Of a stretch of DNA of 11,690 nucleotides, positions 1 through 6,216 are shown in pieces; within the stretch, counting starts at the first letter, position 1, and each line of letters begins with the position of its first letter. Under the pieces are notes generated by a model that had not been told where the DNA came from, made no database searches, and saw nothing but the letters and a program-made list of their open reading frames with translations. The DNA lies in NCBI GenBank assembly GCA_964618175.1, contig CAZTZX010000062.1:1-11690 (forward strand), read 5' to 3'. The position numbers and the translations under genes were made by a program. The stretch is from DTU018 sp964618175 (GTDB lineage: Bacteria > Bacillota > Syntrophomonadia > Syntrophomonadales > Syntrophomonadaceae).

Positions 1-27
1 AGAGTGTGATCGCCTTAGTGTTGTTGA

Positions 28-519
28 TCAGTCACTGCCTGCTAAAGACTCCTTTTGATAAGTATGAAACGCCTCCCGACAAGCGGGGTTTTTTTGAAAA
101 AAATGCACCAGGAGTATGATCTGTTGCATGGTTCCCGGACTTACATTATGTTCAATTTTCTCCGTCTCCTGCAGCACGCCCTGCTCTACGCCAATTATTT
201 GCAGAAACTCTTCCAATGTCTCGTGTCGTCTAAGCAGATATTCGCCCACTTCCCGACCCGACTCAGTCAGCTCTACCAGGCCATAGCGTTCGTATTTAAG
301 GTAAGGAGTCTCCGCCAGCTTCTGTACCATATTGGTAGCCGAAGGGGGCTGAACGTTTAAGGCGGCGGCCAGGTCGCTGATACGCGTATAACCCTTGTCA
401 CAGGACAGGCGATAGACCATTTCCAGGTAATCTTCCATGCTGGGTGTAAGCAAGTTGGCATCTTTACTGAGCAGTTCATAGCCGCGCACCGTGTAAAATC
501 TTTCCTTTTCTCCCGACAT
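28..519 (-). CDS. mntR: DtxR/MntR-family metal-dependent transcriptional repressor
   Basis: This 163-aa cytoplasmic regulator should bind DNA when loaded with Mn2+ (or Fe2+) and repress metal-uptake genes. A winged helix-turn-helix occupies about residues 25-88 and a metal-binding/dimerisation domain about 90-155. There is no C-terminal SH3-like domain, as in Bacillus MntR. Aligned from memory with B. subtilis MntR, all six metal ligands (D8, E11, H77, E99, E102, H103) are present as D30, E33, H99, E120, E123 and H124. This favours an MntR rather than a DtxR/IdeR assignment. About 22 extra residues precede the usual TPSMEDY start. The chosen ATG has a strong GGAGGG site 7 nt upstream, so the extension is probably translated. 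The gene follows xpt by 78 bp on the same strand and may be co-transcribed with it. No convincing promoter of its own was found. The metal specificity and targets are inferred. Confidence 0.88.
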   Translation of the reverse strand: MSGEKERFYTVRGYELLSKDANLLTPSMEDYLEMVYRLSCDKGYTRISDLAAALNVQPPSATNMVQKLAETPYLKYERYGLVELTESGREVGEYLLRRHETLEEFLQIIGVEQGVLQETEKIEHNVSPGTMQQIILLVHFFQKNPACREAFHTYQKESLAGSD

Positions 520-597
520 TGCTTTCCCTCCCGGCTAGGGCTTTGTTTTATACTATGCGACCATGCCGAGAGGTAGTCTTTGTCTAAAGAGTTTTTG

Positions 598-1173
598 CTA
601 TTGATCGCGAAATTCGATGTGGTTTTCATCCATGGATTCAATTATAGCCAGGGAACTGATATTTATGCCTTGCTCTCTCAGCTGACTTCCTCCTTCTTGA
701 AAACCTTTCTCGATCACAATGCCCACCCCAGCTAGGCTAGCTCCCGCCTGGTGAACTATGTCGATCATGCCCTGCACCGCCCGGCCTTTGGCCAGGAAAT
801 CATCTATTATCAGAACATGATCCTGAGCGTCCAGGTAGCGCCACGATACTTTCATCAAATAGCAGTTGTTGCGAGTAAAGGAAAACACTTCGCTGGTATA
901 GGTATCCTGATCCAGATTGCGGGAATCCGATTTCTTGGCAAACACCACCGGCACGTGGAAAAACCAGGCCGTTGCAACCGCTACTGCTATCCCGGAGGCT
1001 TCCACAGTGAGGATCTTGGTGATCGGTTCATCCTTAAAGCGTTCGTAAAACTCCGCACCGATTTTGTGTAAGAAATCCACATCTACCTGGTGGTTAAGAA
1101 AATGATCTACTTTTAACACCTGACTGCCAATAACTGTTGCTTCTGTACGGATGCGTTCTTTTAGTAGTTTCAT
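598..1173 (-). CDS. xpt: Xanthine phosphoribosyltransferase
   Basis: This enzyme converts xanthine plus PRPP to XMP and pyrophosphate in cytoplasmic purine salvage. The 191-aa product is collinear with B. subtilis Xpt (194 aa) over its whole length. It shares the segments QVLKVDxFLNHQ (about residues 18-29), ITKILTVEASGIA (51-63), PVVFAKK (75-81) and the type-I PRPP-binding loop VLIIDDFLAKGRA (120-132), followed by QAGASLAGVGIVIEKGFQ. The ATG at 1173 is preceded by an AAAGGAA ribosome binding site. A good sigma-A promoter lies at 1217-1245, giving a leader of only about 40 nt. That is too short for the guanine riboswitch known from Bacillus xpt, so control must differ here. In B. subtilis xpt pairs with the xanthine permease pbuX. 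Here a metal-dependent repressor follows instead. Family assignment is near certain. Confidence 0.96.
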   Translation of the reverse strand: MKLLKERIRTEATVIGSQVLKVDHFLNHQVDVDFLHKIGAEFYERFKDEPITKILTVEASGIAVAVATAWFFHVPVVFAKKSDSRNLDQDTYTSEVFSFTRNNCYLMKVSWRYLDAQDHVLIIDDFLAKGRAVQGMIDIVHQAGASLAGVGIVIEKGFQEGGSQLREQGINISSLAIIESMDENHIEFRDQ

Positions 1174-1216
1174 ATAGTTCCTTTCCCCTAGTTGGCTACG
1201 AAAATTGATTAGTCTA

Positions 1217-1245
1217 ATTATAATACAGTGCCTCTCTAGTGTCAG
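1217..1245 (-). promoter_or_regulatory. Sigma-A promoter of xpt
   Basis: Read on the minus strand, the -35 is CTGACA (1240-1245, 5 of 6 consensus bases) and the -10 is TATAAT (1217-1222, perfect), with exactly 17 bp between them. Transcription should start near 1210, about 40 nt before the xpt ATG. A dyad ATTAG-T-CTAAT (1208-1218) overlaps the -10 and the probable start site, so it could serve as an operator. Confidence 0.8.
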
Positions 1246-1270
1246 GGGTTCGCTTTTTGATTAAGCCGCA

Positions 1271-1292
1271 ACATGCTAAACTGTTAGCATGT
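1271..1292. promoter_or_regulatory. Perfect palindrome (candidate operator) between xpt and the EamA gene
   Basis: The arms ACATGCTAA (1271-1279) and TTAGCATGT (1284-1292) are exact reverse complements around a 4-nt ACTG centre. The site lies 41 bp before the EamA start codon and about 26 bp upstream of the xpt -35. There is no T-tract and no upstream gene, so a terminator is unlikely. A dimeric repressor or activator site is the better reading. A further CTAA at 1293-1296 continues the alternating CTAA/TTAG pattern. The protein that binds it is unknown. Confidence 0.5.
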
Positions 1293-1332
1293 CTAATATG
1301 GTTCGAGCTTATATATAGATAGGAAGACCGTC

Positions 1333-2223
1333 ATGCGTTTAGGTGGATTTTGGCTGGTAGGTGCCGGAGCAGCTCTATGGGGAACAATCGGATTATTTGT
1401 TAATGCTCTGCAGCAATTAGGGTTTACTTCTCTACAAATAACTCTATTACGCACCGGGACAGCGGGCTTGATTCTATTAATATACACTTTTCTTTGGCGC
1501 CCCGACCATCTGCGTATCAGCTGGCGGGATCTTCCTTATTTTCTGGGTACCGGGATATGCAGTATCGCCTTTTTTAACTGGTGCTATTTTCAAGCCATTC
1601 AGGAAACCTCTCTGTCGGTAGCCGCCGTACTGCTCTATACCGGTCCAGCTTTTGTGGTGGTTTTAGCGCGCATTTTTTTGAAAGAATCTCTGACCCCCCT
1701 GAAGATCCTGGCTCTTATAGGAACCCTGGTAGGATGTTGTTTCGTGGTAGGGTGGCTGCCCGGTCTTGATCAGAATATTACCCTGTATGGTCTAATCGTG
1801 GGCCTGGGTTCCGGGCTTGGCTATGGCCTGTACAGTATCATTGGCAAACCTGCCACTTCCCGCTACTCTCCCCTGACCATAACCACCTATACCTTTATTA
1901 TTGCCGCTCTATTTCTGGCGCCGTTGGCTCAGCCTCTAACTACCCTGGTCTTGCTGACCACTACCCCGGCCTGGCCTTATATTGTCGGCTTAAGCCTGAT
2001 CCCCACGGTTATTGCTTACCTGTTATATACCCAGGGTTTGTCCATGTTAGAATCCGGCCGGGCCTCGATAGCGGCTACCATTGAGCCGGTTATAGCTGTT
2101 TTGCTGGGCATGATTGTTCTGGGTGATAAATTGACCCTTTGGCAAGGGGTGGGGATCGTCTTCATTCTAGCCGCCGTAATAAGCATCCAGTTTGAAACAG
2201 TGGCAACTACTGAAAAAGTTTAA
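1333..2223 (+). CDS. EamA/DMT-superfamily transporter
   Basis: This 296-aa integral membrane protein has two tandem EamA repeats of five predicted helices each (about residues 5-140 and 150-285), the usual size and layout of the 10-TM drug/metabolite exporter group. Typical features are GAGAALWGTIGLF in TM1, the end of the first repeat around the motif VLLYTGPAFVVVLARIFLKESLT (about 98-120), and the matching second-repeat segment ASIAATIEPVIAVLLGMIVLGDKLT near the C terminus. An AGGAAG site (1321-1326) lies 6 nt before the ATG. The gene is transcribed away from xpt across a spacer holding a perfect palindrome, suggesting regulated single-gene expression. No clear -35/-10 pair was found. The substrate cannot be predicted; relatives export amino acids, metabolites or drugs. 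Confidence 0.9.
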   Translation: MRLGGFWLVGAGAALWGTIGLFVNALQQLGFTSLQITLLRTGTAGLILLIYTFLWRPDHLRISWRDLPYFLGTGICSIAFFNWCYFQAIQETSLSVAAVLLYTGPAFVVVLARIFLKESLTPLKILALIGTLVGCCFVVGWLPGLDQNITLYGLIVGLGSGLGYGLYSIIGKPATSRYSPLTITTYTFIIAALFLAPLAQPLTTLVLLTTTPAWPYIVGLSLIPTVIAYLLYTQGLSMLESGRASIAATIEPVIAVLLGMIVLGDKLTLWQGVGIVFILAAVISIQFETVATTEKV

Positions 2224-2272
2224 CTGGATAAATGCGGCCAAATCAGCGCAAGTCCGGGGATTGTCCCTGCGA

Positions 2273-2290
2273 GGCGATGTGAGCATCGCC
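2273..2290. repeat. Short perfect hairpin downstream of the EamA gene
   Basis: GGCGATG (2273-2279) and CATCGCC (2284-2290) form a perfect 7-bp stem with a TGAG loop, about 50 bp after the EamA stop. No T-tract follows, so it is not a canonical intrinsic terminator. It may be part of a REP-like intergenic element, together with the GGGA-TTG-TCCC mini-dyad at 2257-2267. Confidence 0.45.
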
Positions 2291-2311
2291 CCTTAACAAC
2301 TTACCCAGTAA

Positions 2312-2455
2312 CTCCTAACCTGCGACAGGAGACGGTTTCGTTTTGCCACGTTTTTTCTTATGCTGTGACGTCAGAAACCGGGTGGACAGAGTCCTCCATC
2401 CCCTACGATATAGGATATTCGCCTCACAGATGCAGGAGGGGCCGGCGGCCCACCC
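2312..2455. repeat. Inverted-repeat-rich intergenic block, probably degraded REP-like elements
   Basis: This is the core of the 319-bp spacer between the convergent EamA and cyclase genes. Visible dyads are CTCCT/AGGAG (2312-2316/2327-2331), CGGTTTC/GAAACCG (2333-2339/2374-2380), the 8-bp palindrome TGACGTCA (2366-2373), and the GC-rich hairpin GGGCC-GGC-GGCCC (2439-2451). A GGGTGG near 2380-2385 also matches CCACCC near 2450-2455. The stretch TGCGACAGGAGACGGTTT resembles, from memory, a short repeat common between genes in clostridial genomes. No credible coding sequence is present. Confidence 0.4.
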
Positions 2456-2484
2456 AAGCTGGCTGGATTTCGGCTCATATATAA

Positions 2485-2517
2485 GTAAAAGGGACCTTTA
2501 GTGCCAGTCCCTTTTAC
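2485..2517. terminator. Bidirectional intrinsic terminator between convergent genes
   Basis: GTAAAAGGGAC (2485-2495) and GTCCCTTTTAC (2507-2517) form a perfect 11-bp stem with an 11-nt loop, 26 bp past the cyclase stop codon. The A4/T4 run at the stem base gives a U-rich exit in either direction: TTATATAT beyond it on the minus strand, a T-rich stretch on the plus strand. It most likely ends the minus-strand metabolic operon and may also stop read-through from the EamA gene. Confidence 0.7.
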
Positions 2518-2542
2518 CTTAACTATTCTTTTATTTGGGTGA

Positions 2543-3301
2543 CTATTCTTCCCAGATAGCAAACGCTCTTACGGGGCTGCCAGTCAAGCCACGGAATTTG
2601 AGAGGAAACATGGCCACATAGAAATTATCATGGCGCGGAATCTTAGTGATATTGATCAAGCTTTCAGTGTGCACCACTTCTCTTTCGGCATGCACGGTAT
2701 GGTTGGGATAGTCCAGATCGGCTGGAGTATCCAGACTGGCCGCATCAGTACCGATATTTACCAGACCCTGATCCAGCAGCCAGGTGGTAGCCTCTTTGTC
2801 CAAGCCTGGATATTGGCTCAAATAACGGTAGGGATCGTTTTCGCCGGCAGGTTCTATACCTGTCCAATAGAGCAGGATCATGCCTGGTTTCAGAGTAACC
2901 TGAGCCTCATCCAGCCCTCTCTTAAGAGCATCCATAGTGATATGCACCCGGCCTTGCACAAAGGATAAGTCAATCCAGGCTGCCGGGGCGATCAGTTCTT
3001 TTAAGGTGATCTTGTCCACTGATAAGTGGGGTTTATTGGGGTCAAAGTGATAAACTGCATCCACATGAGTGGAAGTGTGGTCACAGGTTATGATCCCTTT
3101 TACGCCAAAGCCATAGGGGTATTTGCTGGCTTCACCCAGACTGAACTTGGTTTCTTCGTGAGTTTTGTGCCACCAGAAGGCCGTTTTCATATGACCTGGG
3201 TAAACGGGAATATCAGGGGCAACATCCTTGCCTAGATCCAGGAAGTTTAGTTTTTTACCCATGAATTCAATAACATCAATTTTTGCATTTGTATCAACCA
3301 T
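2543..3301 (-). CDS. Cyclase-family (kynurenine formamidase-like) metal-dependent hydrolase
   Basis: This 252-aa cytoplasmic protein belongs to the cyclase family (Pfam PF04199), which includes bacterial kynurenine formamidase and isatin hydrolase: Zn- or Mn-dependent enzymes that hydrolyse amides or lactam/lactone rings. The metal motif appears as DHTSTHVDAVYHF, giving ligands H75, H79, D81 and H85. The usual form is HxGTHxDxPxH, so Gly is Ser and Pro is Val here. A distal H201 and E213, 12 residues apart, match the spacing of the second metal/catalytic pair in KynB. The conserved YWTG (145-148) and IGTDAASLD (183-191) segments are intact. An AGGAGG site 8 nt upstream fixes the ATG at 3301. 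The gene is last in the minus-strand cluster, 46 bp after the MFS transporter. No tryptophan-degradation genes are nearby, so a kynurenine substrate is doubtful. Hydrolysis of an imported cyclic or amidated carboxylate is the inference. Confidence 0.87.
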   Translation of the reverse strand: MVDTNAKIDVIEFMGKKLNFLDLGKDVAPDIPVYPGHMKTAFWWHKTHEETKFSLGEASKYPYGFGVKGIITCDHTSTHVDAVYHFDPNKPHLSVDKITLKELIAPAAWIDLSFVQGRVHITMDALKRGLDEAQVTLKPGMILLYWTGIEPAGENDPYRYLSQYPGLDKEATTWLLDQGLVNIGTDAASLDTPADLDYPNHTVHAEREVVHTESLINITKIPRHDNFYVAMFPLKFRGLTGSPVRAFAIWEE

Positions 3302-3347
3302 TACTAATTCCTCCTAATACTATTGTTTTAGCTAATCACATTAGGTT

Positions 3348-4778
3348 TTAGGCACGAGCTCGAGCCTGCTGTCTTTCCGCTTCCAACTCGGCATCAATGT
3401 CTTCCATGCTTTTGCCTTTCGTTTCACGAGCGTAGAAAAATAGTACTGCCTGGATAAGGAACAATACCGCCAGGAAAATGTAAACCGGGGTAATGGCATC
3501 GGTGGTAGCTTTGGGACTGACCAGGTTGGAAGAACCGGCAAAAAATGCAACTATCACGGGGCCGATAAGTTTGCCGATACCTCCCATACCGTAGGCAGAA
3601 CCCATGCCGGTCGCCCGCAGATTGGAGGGCCAAACTTCAGAGCCATAAGGCCCTACCAGCGCATAGCCGCCATCAGCAAAGAAGTAAATACCGATCATAC
3701 ATAGCCAAAATACTGAGATCCCACCAAGGTAGTTACCGGTATTGAATATGGCGAATATTAACATCAGGGCTGCGCCAACTCCAAGGATTATTCCAGTGGC
3801 GCGGCGACCAATGTGGTCAGACATGAAAGACCAGAACCATCTACCAATAAAACCACCCAAGGTAACAACGATAAATAGCTTGGCTGCTTCCGCGGGAGTC
3901 CGGCCAAGAACCAGAGCTAACAAAGCTGGCCCCCACATGGTAAATAAAGAATAGCCCGTCTGTTGACAAATGTTAGCTCCCCAGCTAGTGATAAGGCTGC
4001 GAGGATATTGAAACAGTTCACTGAACTTGACATGAGGCTGAGGAGGCAGGTCGTCGACCCATTCTTCACCGTGCTCTTTGATGTCGCGGAAGTCATGGTG
4101 CTCCTCAGTGACCCAATCCACCGCAGTGGCAGCCTCATCATATTTTTTGTTGTTGATAAGCCAACGGGGGGATTCAGGCACCCATACTCGAATTAAGAGG
4201 GCCAGGAACGCCGGTATCAGTCCCACCAGGAAGAGGCCTCTCCAACCTATAAACGGGCTTAAGTAGGCTGCGCTGGTGCTGGCCAGCAAGGTACCAATCG
4301 GAATGAAAGCGGTTACTATCCCACCTACACGACCGCGATATCTAGCCGGTGAAAATTCCTGAACCAAGGGCATGTCGACACAATACAGTCCGCCCAAAGC
4401 CAGACCAACAAAAAAGCGAAGTACAACCAAGTAGATCCAATTGCCTTCAGGGGTAAAGAACATAAGTCCCGTCATTACCCCACTAAATATGATGGTGAAC
4501 ATAAAAATTGGTCGGCGTCCTACTCTATCGGCAATATTGCCAAACATTATCGCCCCTATAATGGAGCCAACCCCCGCAGCGAGCAGAATGCTGGCAGAAG
4601 CGGTATAAGTAAGCCCCCAGGGAACTGCGATAAAAGCAATAACAAAGCTGATGAGGGCCAGATCGAAGAATTCCAGCATATCTCCCAGGACCGCTGCGCT
4701 AATAACCCTAACATGATTCCCGGTTAGACGGGAATCGTCAAGTGTATTGATCAGTTCCGATGTATATCTTGCCATCAT
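3348..4778 (-). CDS. MFS transporter, organic/aromatic acid or sugar-porter type
   Basis: This 476-aa inner-membrane protein has the 12-TM pattern of the major facilitator superfamily. The loop 2-3 signature GNIADRVGRRP (80-90) is intact, with a second copy, SDHIGRR, in the C-terminal half. RFFVGLALGG (121-130) and PESPRWL (201-207) are typical of the sugar-porter and aromatic-acid:H+ symporter families. D39 in EFFDLAL recalls the TM1 acid of aromatic-acid symporters. A hydrophilic loop at about 208-260 separates the halves, and the C terminus is charged (about 450-476). Two ATGs are adjacent. The GGGAGG site lies 4 nt from the first (4778) and 7 nt from the second (4775), so the second may be the real start. 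The gene sits 57 bp after the dehydrogenase. With CoA-activating enzymes in the same cluster, a proton-coupled carboxylate importer is likely; the substrate is unknown. Confidence 0.9.
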   Translation of the reverse strand: MMARYTSELINTLDDSRLTGNHVRVISAAVLGDMLEFFDLALISFVIAFIAVPWGLTYTASASILLAAGVGSIIGAIMFGNIADRVGRRPIFMFTIIFSGVMTGLMFFTPEGNWIYLVVLRFFVGLALGGLYCVDMPLVQEFSPARYRGRVGGIVTAFIPIGTLLASTSAAYLSPFIGWRGLFLVGLIPAFLALLIRVWVPESPRWLINNKKYDEAATAVDWVTEEHHDFRDIKEHGEEWVDDLPPQPHVKFSELFQYPRSLITSWGANICQQTGYSLFTMWGPALLALVLGRTPAEAAKLFIVVTLGGFIGRWFWSFMSDHIGRRATGIILGVGAALMLIFAIFNTGNYLGGISVFWLCMIGIYFFADGGYALVGPYGSEVWPSNLRATGMGSAYGMGGIGKLIGPVIVAFFAGSSNLVSPKATTDAITPVYIFLAVLFLIQAVLFFYARETKGKSMEDIDAELEAERQQARARA

Positions 4779-4835
4779 TTTTCCTCCCTTATTTCATTTA
4801 AGAGAATTCTAGCTTTTACCTCACCTTGTTGATTC

Positions 4836-5600
4836 TCACCAGGCTGTCCAACCGCCATCGACCATCACCATTGAACCAGTAACGAAATCAGCGGCACTAG
4901 AGGCCAAGTATAATATTGTGCCGGTAATATCATCAACACCGCCTATACGATGCAGTAGAATTCTGCGTTCCACATCCTCTTTGAATTCTTGATCCCGAAA
5001 CATGGGCTCAGTGAAAGGAGTGTAGATAAAAGTAGGACATACTGTATTGACGGTGATATTGTAGGGCGCCCACTCTCCAGCTAACACTTTGGTAAACTGT
5101 GCCACCGCACCTTTGCTGGCACAATAAGCAGATCTCTTCACATATCCGACTACCGACATGGCTGATCCAATATTGATTATCTTCCCTTGCTTTTGCTGCA
5201 TCATTATGCGCCCGGCGGCCTGACAGCAAAAAAATGACCCTTTGGCGTTTATTCCTAGAACCTTGTCCCAGGCTTCTTCGGTAACATCTTCACCTAGTTG
5301 TTGTACGTTCACTCCGGCTGAATTGACGGCTATGTCTAGTTTCCCGTAGCTTTGGGCGATAGCTTCATAGCTTTGTTTGATCTCCGCCACTTTACTTACA
5401 TCGCAAACATAAGCCGTACTACTGCCGCCCAAAGCAGCTATTTCTTGCTGAGTCTGCTCCATGGCAGATGCTGAAATGTCCAGCAGTGCTATCTGGGCTC
5501 CACTGGAAGCAAGTGCCAAGGCACAGGCTTTGCCGATGCCATTACCCGCCCCGGTTACTGCTGCAACTTGTCCAGCTAAATCTACTGAAATATTGGACAT
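4836..5600 (-). CDS. Short-chain dehydrogenase/reductase (SDR), classical type
   Basis: This is a 254-aa NAD(P)-dependent oxidoreductase of the classical SDR family. In this numbering it shows the nucleotide-binding TGAGNGIG (16-23), NSAG (93-96) and the catalytic tetrad N118, S146, Y159 and K163 (YCASK). D41 at the end of the second beta strand predicts NAD(H) rather than NADP(H). The family PG motif after strand 6 reads CPT. The frame is open back to a GTG at 5657, but the ATG at 5600 has AGGAGGG 8 nt upstream and begins at the normal family N terminus, so it is preferred. The gene lies between the enoyl-CoA hydratase and the MFS gene with a possible sigma-54 promoter in front. In this setting it probably oxidises a 3-hydroxyacyl-CoA or hydroxy acid, or reduces the keto form; the direction is unknown. 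Confidence 0.9.
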   Translation of the reverse strand: MSNISVDLAGQVAAVTGAGNGIGKACALALASSGAQIALLDISASAMEQTQQEIAALGGSSTAYVCDVSKVAEIKQSYEAIAQSYGKLDIAVNSAGVNVQQLGEDVTEEAWDKVLGINAKGSFFCCQAAGRIMMQQKQGKIINIGSAMSVVGYVKRSAYCASKGAVAQFTKVLAGEWAPYNITVNTVCPTFIYTPFTEPMFRDQEFKEDVERRILLHRIGGVDDITGTILYLASSAADFVTGSMVMVDGGWTAW

Positions 5601-5608
5601 TTTAGAAT

Positions 5609-5615
5609 CCCTCCT
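5609..5615 (-). promoter_or_regulatory. Ribosome binding site that sets the SDR start
   Basis: AGGAGGG on the minus strand lies 8 nt before the ATG at 5600. The upstream in-frame GTG at 5657 has no comparable site, so the 19-residue N-terminal extension is most likely not translated. Confidence 0.8.
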
Positions 5616-5714
5616 GAACCATTTTGGCTGTACTACAGGGGCTTGCTCTTTATCCACTCCCTTCGCTTAGATTCACCTTGCCAAGTCAACTTACCTTTCC
5701 ACTCGTCCAGCCCA

Positions 5715-5729
5715 GCACATTGTGCGCCA
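5715..5729 (-). promoter_or_regulatory. Candidate sigma-54 promoter upstream of the SDR gene
   Basis: The minus strand reads TGGCGCACAATGTGC, against the consensus TGGCACGNNNNTTGC. The invariant GG and GC are 10 nt apart as required, but positions 5, 7 and 12 differ. It lies in the 169-bp gap after the hydratase gene, about 115 bp before the SDR ATG. It could give the SDR-MFS-cyclase half of the cluster its own start. GCACA-A-TGTGC inside it is also a short palindrome, so a chance match is possible. Confidence 0.42.
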
Positions 5730-5769
5730 GACGCGGCGCGCTAGACTATACTCATGCCATGCCAAGTAC

Positions 5770-6192
5770 CTAACGTAAAATGTACTCCATGCCCTCGCCT
5801 ACCATCACTAACGTCCCGTCCTGATTTACGCATTTGGTCTCCATTTTTACCATACTCTTGGCGTCCATTTTCTCGATAACCGTAGCTGTAGCCGTAATAG
5901 TATCCCCGATATAAACTGGTTTAACAAACTTAATAGATTGGTTGGCATAAACATGTCCAAAGGTAACCTGGGTTATGACATTGGATATCAGGCCCAGAAC
6001 CAAAATTCCCGGTACCAAAACTTTGCCAAACTGGGTAGTTTTGCTGTATTCCTGGTCGATGTGAATAGGGTTTAAGTCGCCCGTCAAACCTACCCATATC
6101 ACCACATCCGTCTCGGTCATAGTTTTGGTAAAGCTAGCGGCATCACCAATATTAATACCTTCCCATGTCCTAATCCTGTTTTCGTAGCTCAT
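5770..6192 (-). CDS. MaoC/PhaJ-type (R)-specific enoyl-CoA hydratase
   Basis: This 140-aa single hot-dog-fold protein has the length of PhaJ-type (R)-enoyl-CoA hydratases, which add water to trans-2-enoyl-CoA to give (R)-3-hydroxyacyl-CoA, or the reverse. The hydratase motif appears as TGDLNPIHIDQEYS (37-50), with the catalytic pair D39 and H44. It is followed by FGKVLVPGILVLGLIS (55-70), the usual CoA-pocket segment, in which VPG replaces the more common AHG or VHG. The ATG at 6192 has GGGAGG 6 nt upstream. It begins 24 bp after the CoA-transferase stop, so the two are almost certainly co-transcribed. An acyl-CoA substrate fits the neighbouring CoA-transferase and dehydrogenase. Chain length and direction cannot be read from the sequence. 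Confidence 0.88.
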   Translation of the reverse strand: MSYENRIRTWEGINIGDAASFTKTMTETDVVIWVGLTGDLNPIHIDQEYSKTTQFGKVLVPGILVLGLISNVITQVTFGHVYANQSIKFVKPVYIGDTITATATVIEKMDAKSMVKMETKCVNQDGTLVMVGEGMEYILR

Positions 6193-6216
6193 AATAAGCC
6201 TCCCATCTCTAAATGC

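Noticed and set aside
357..641. 94-codon minus-strand open frame spanning the xpt/mntR junction
   Set aside because: It overlaps the ends of two firmly identified genes in another frame, and its product resembles no family.
1248..1305. Two CGAAC cores (minus strand) upstream of xpt as PurR boxes
   Set aside because: They lie in the same orientation about 53 bp apart. Bacillus PurBoxes are inverted and separated by about 16-17 bp, and the flanking bases do not match.
2371..2562. 63-codon open frame on the minus strand in the convergent spacer
   Set aside because: It overlaps the cyclase 3' end and the terminator hairpin, has low-complexity Pro/Gly-rich content, no ribosome site and no recognisable family. 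It reads through inverted repeats.
5601..5657. Longer SDR start at GTG 5657
   Set aside because: The 19 added residues are not SDR-like. The ATG at 5600 has an excellent AGGAGGG site and the normal family N terminus.
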